64,000 nucleotides of DNA from Chlamydiae bacterium Ga0074140 (lineage in GTDB: Bacteria; Chlamydiota; Chlamydiia; Chlamydiales; Rhabdochlamydiaceae), in contig LNES01000006.1 of NCBI GenBank assembly GCA_001464115.1, positions 496,001 through 560,000 on the forward strand, written 5' to 3'. Positions 62,831-64,000 of this stretch are shown here, in pieces (the first letter of the stretch is position 1; every line of letters begins with the position of its first letter). The translations under genes were made by a program, and so were the position numbers. Below the pieces are notes generated by a model, which worked only from the letters and a program-made list of their open reading frames with translations, made no database searches and had not been told where the DNA came from.

Positions 62831-63878
62831 CTGTTAAACTTTGTAAGATTTGTCTATGTCCGGAGGAGAAGGGAAGGGAGGCGATCTCTTCTTTGGTCTT
62901 CCATTCATAATCTGCCACCTCTACTGACTCTTCTGCCCTCCAAATCGAAGGGAAGAGGGTAGCATGATACCGGGTAAATGTATGGTCTACTGGACCCAGC
63001 GAAGAGGAGAAGTTCGACGACACCTTTAGCTTATTTCGGATCATTTTTTTTATCTGAGTAAGTGCATGTTTTTGGGCAGAGATCTCAACGTAGGGAAATT
63101 CATAAAGATCCGCCATCACTTTTTTTCCTTTTACACGCCCAATAAGCAGCTTCTTTTCGTAGATAACGATCGCTACCGCCCGCTGCAGAAGTGTCGTTCG
63201 TTCCCGTTTTTTCTTCAAAGGAATTAGATGACTCTTCCGATGCAGATGCGCGAGGCAGTTCTTATTGAGCGGGCACTCCCCACAAAGAGGCGTTTTTCGG
63301 CACACCTGGGCCCCAAGCTCGATGATTCCCTCCATGACCACCCAGGGCTCTTCTCGTGGGAGAATCTGTTCCGTTAGTTCTTGTATCTTTTTTTTAACAG
63401 AGGAGATCTCCTCCTCTATCGAAAAGTAACGAGCCATTACCCGAAGGACATTCCCATCAACAGCCGCCGCCTTCTTGTGAAACGCAAAGCTTAAAATCGC
63501 CCCCTGGGTGTAAGGGCCAATACCCTTGATCGTCGCCAGCTTTTCTGGTTCGCTCGGCAGTTCTCCTCCATAATCCTTTAACAAAGATTTCGCCGCCTCA
63601 TGTAGATACCGTACGCGCGAGTAGTAGCCGAGCCCCTCCCAACTCTTGAGCAGTGCTTCCAAAGGGGCATTAGCCACAGCTTCGATTGAAGGAAATTTTT
63701 CCATCCAGCGCCGGAAATAGGGAATCACCACGGAGGCCTGTGTCTGCTGAAGCATGATCTCTGAAACCCAGACTGCATAAGGGGAGGGATTTTCTCTCCA
63801 AGGCAAAGCCCGCTTTTCCCGAACAAACCAGGCTTTTAGGGCATCTGCATCAAAAAAGGGCATCTTTTTCCGTTGCAT
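62811..63878 (-). CDS. mutY: A/G-specific adenine glycosylase MutY
   Basis: MutY removes adenine mispaired with 8-oxoguanine. The 355-aa product has the catalytic Glu in SEIMLQQTQ (about residue 41), the helix-hairpin-helix IKGIGPYTQGAILSFAF (about 115), the catalytic Asp in AVDGNVLRV (about 140) and a Cys cluster CRKTPLCGECPLNKNC (about 192-207). The first spacing is C-X5-C, one shorter than the usual C-X6-C of MutY. A C-terminal NUDIX-like 8-oxoG recognition domain follows (about 230-350, VDHTFTRYHATLF). Confidence 0.94.
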   Translation of the reverse strand: MQRKKMPFFDADALKAWFVREKRALPWRENPSPYAVWVSEIMLQQTQASVVIPYFRRWMEKFPSIEAVANAPLEALLKSWEGLGYYSRVRYLHEAAKSLLKDYGGELPSEPEKLATIKGIGPYTQGAILSFAFHKKAAAVDGNVLRVMARYFSIEEEISSVKKKIQELTEQILPREEPWVVMEGIIELGAQVCRKTPLCGECPLNKNCLAHLHRKSHLIPLKKKRERTTLLQRAVAIVIYEKKLLIGRVKGKKVMADLYEFPYVEISAQKHALTQIKKMIRNKLKVSSNFSSSLGPVDHTFTRYHATLFPSIWRAEESVEVADYEWKTKEEIASLPFSSGHRQILQSLTDAHFTH

Positions 63879-64000
63879 CCGGCAATTTTTTCCCTCGAGG
63901 ATAGGGACTCCCCACCGAATAAGTCAACCCGCCAAGGAGCGGTGAACGTTTCTTGGTGGTTGGCACGCCAAGTGCATATATCACCAGCACCCACATATGG
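63879..64000. other. 122-bp right-edge region with no supported gene
   Basis: This region precedes the mutY start. It has no complete gene or recognisable RNA. The mutY promoter probably lies here, but I cannot pick out a convincing -35/-10 pair. Confidence 0.4.

Overview
The window looks like chromosome from a member of the Chlamydiae, most likely an environmental, protist-associated lineage rather than Chlamydia itself. The evidence is gene order. psd lies near secA, lpdA is followed by lipA, glgC by a metallophosphoesterase, and mutL by pepP. A gspG-F-E-D cluster ends in a single-TM protein of the CT573 type, and an RsbU-like phosphatase sits close to eno. As I recall, these neighbours also occur in Chlamydia trachomatis. 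SecA lacks the C-terminal zinc-binding tail. GC content is mid-range by eye. No ribosomal RNA operon, prophage, transposase or CRISPR array is visible.

Layout. 1-2483: gpsA (cut by the left edge) and nnrDE. 2484-5139: an accessory stretch with a small MORN-repeat protein ending in a CaaX-like tail, a decayed copy of the psd 3' end, a lipoprotein, and a secreted protein split by a -1 frameshift. 5147-11003: psd, a small secreted protein, an ankyrin-repeat protein and secA. 11268-16325: a zinc-ribbon membrane protein, lpdA-lipA, glgC and a phosphoesterase. 16494-22244: two pseudopilins plus a third membrane protein on the plus strand, converging on mutL-pepP-histidine kinase. 22346-30450: an AlbA_2-type ATP-binding regulator, a CCA/poly(A) polymerase-type enzyme, a membrane-anchored kinase-like protein with an RsbU-type phosphatase, and trmH-rsgA-eno. 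31104-36234: an accessory island with a lipase-like protein and three paralogous proteins of unknown function, then a metallo-beta-lactamase-fold hydrolase and tRNA-Arg(ACG). 36487-46189: trkA-trkH, an EamA-type transporter, and an operon of TPR protein, VWA protein, rsmD and coaD. 46249-52877: two Ser/Ala-rich effector-like proteins, a very long MORN_2-repeat protein, two small tandem membrane proteins and a PEBP-family protein. 52874-60144: the core type II secretion operon. 60210-63878: a small membrane protein, a TPR-like membrane protein, a glycosyltransferase and mutY.

Functionally the window combines housekeeping genes (translation quality control, glycolysis, lipoate and phospholipid metabolism, DNA repair, Sec and type II export, K+ uptake) with genes that look host-directed. 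The latter include ankyrin, MORN, CaaX-tailed and Ser-rich proteins, three of which share a short aromatic/Cys-rich hydrophobic motif. The intergenic space is unusually rich in palindromic dispersed repeats of at least five types. One type supplies the sequence immediately before the start codons of two unrelated genes. Another appears with its core in opposite orientations at two loci. All calls were made by reading the sequence; no database search was run.
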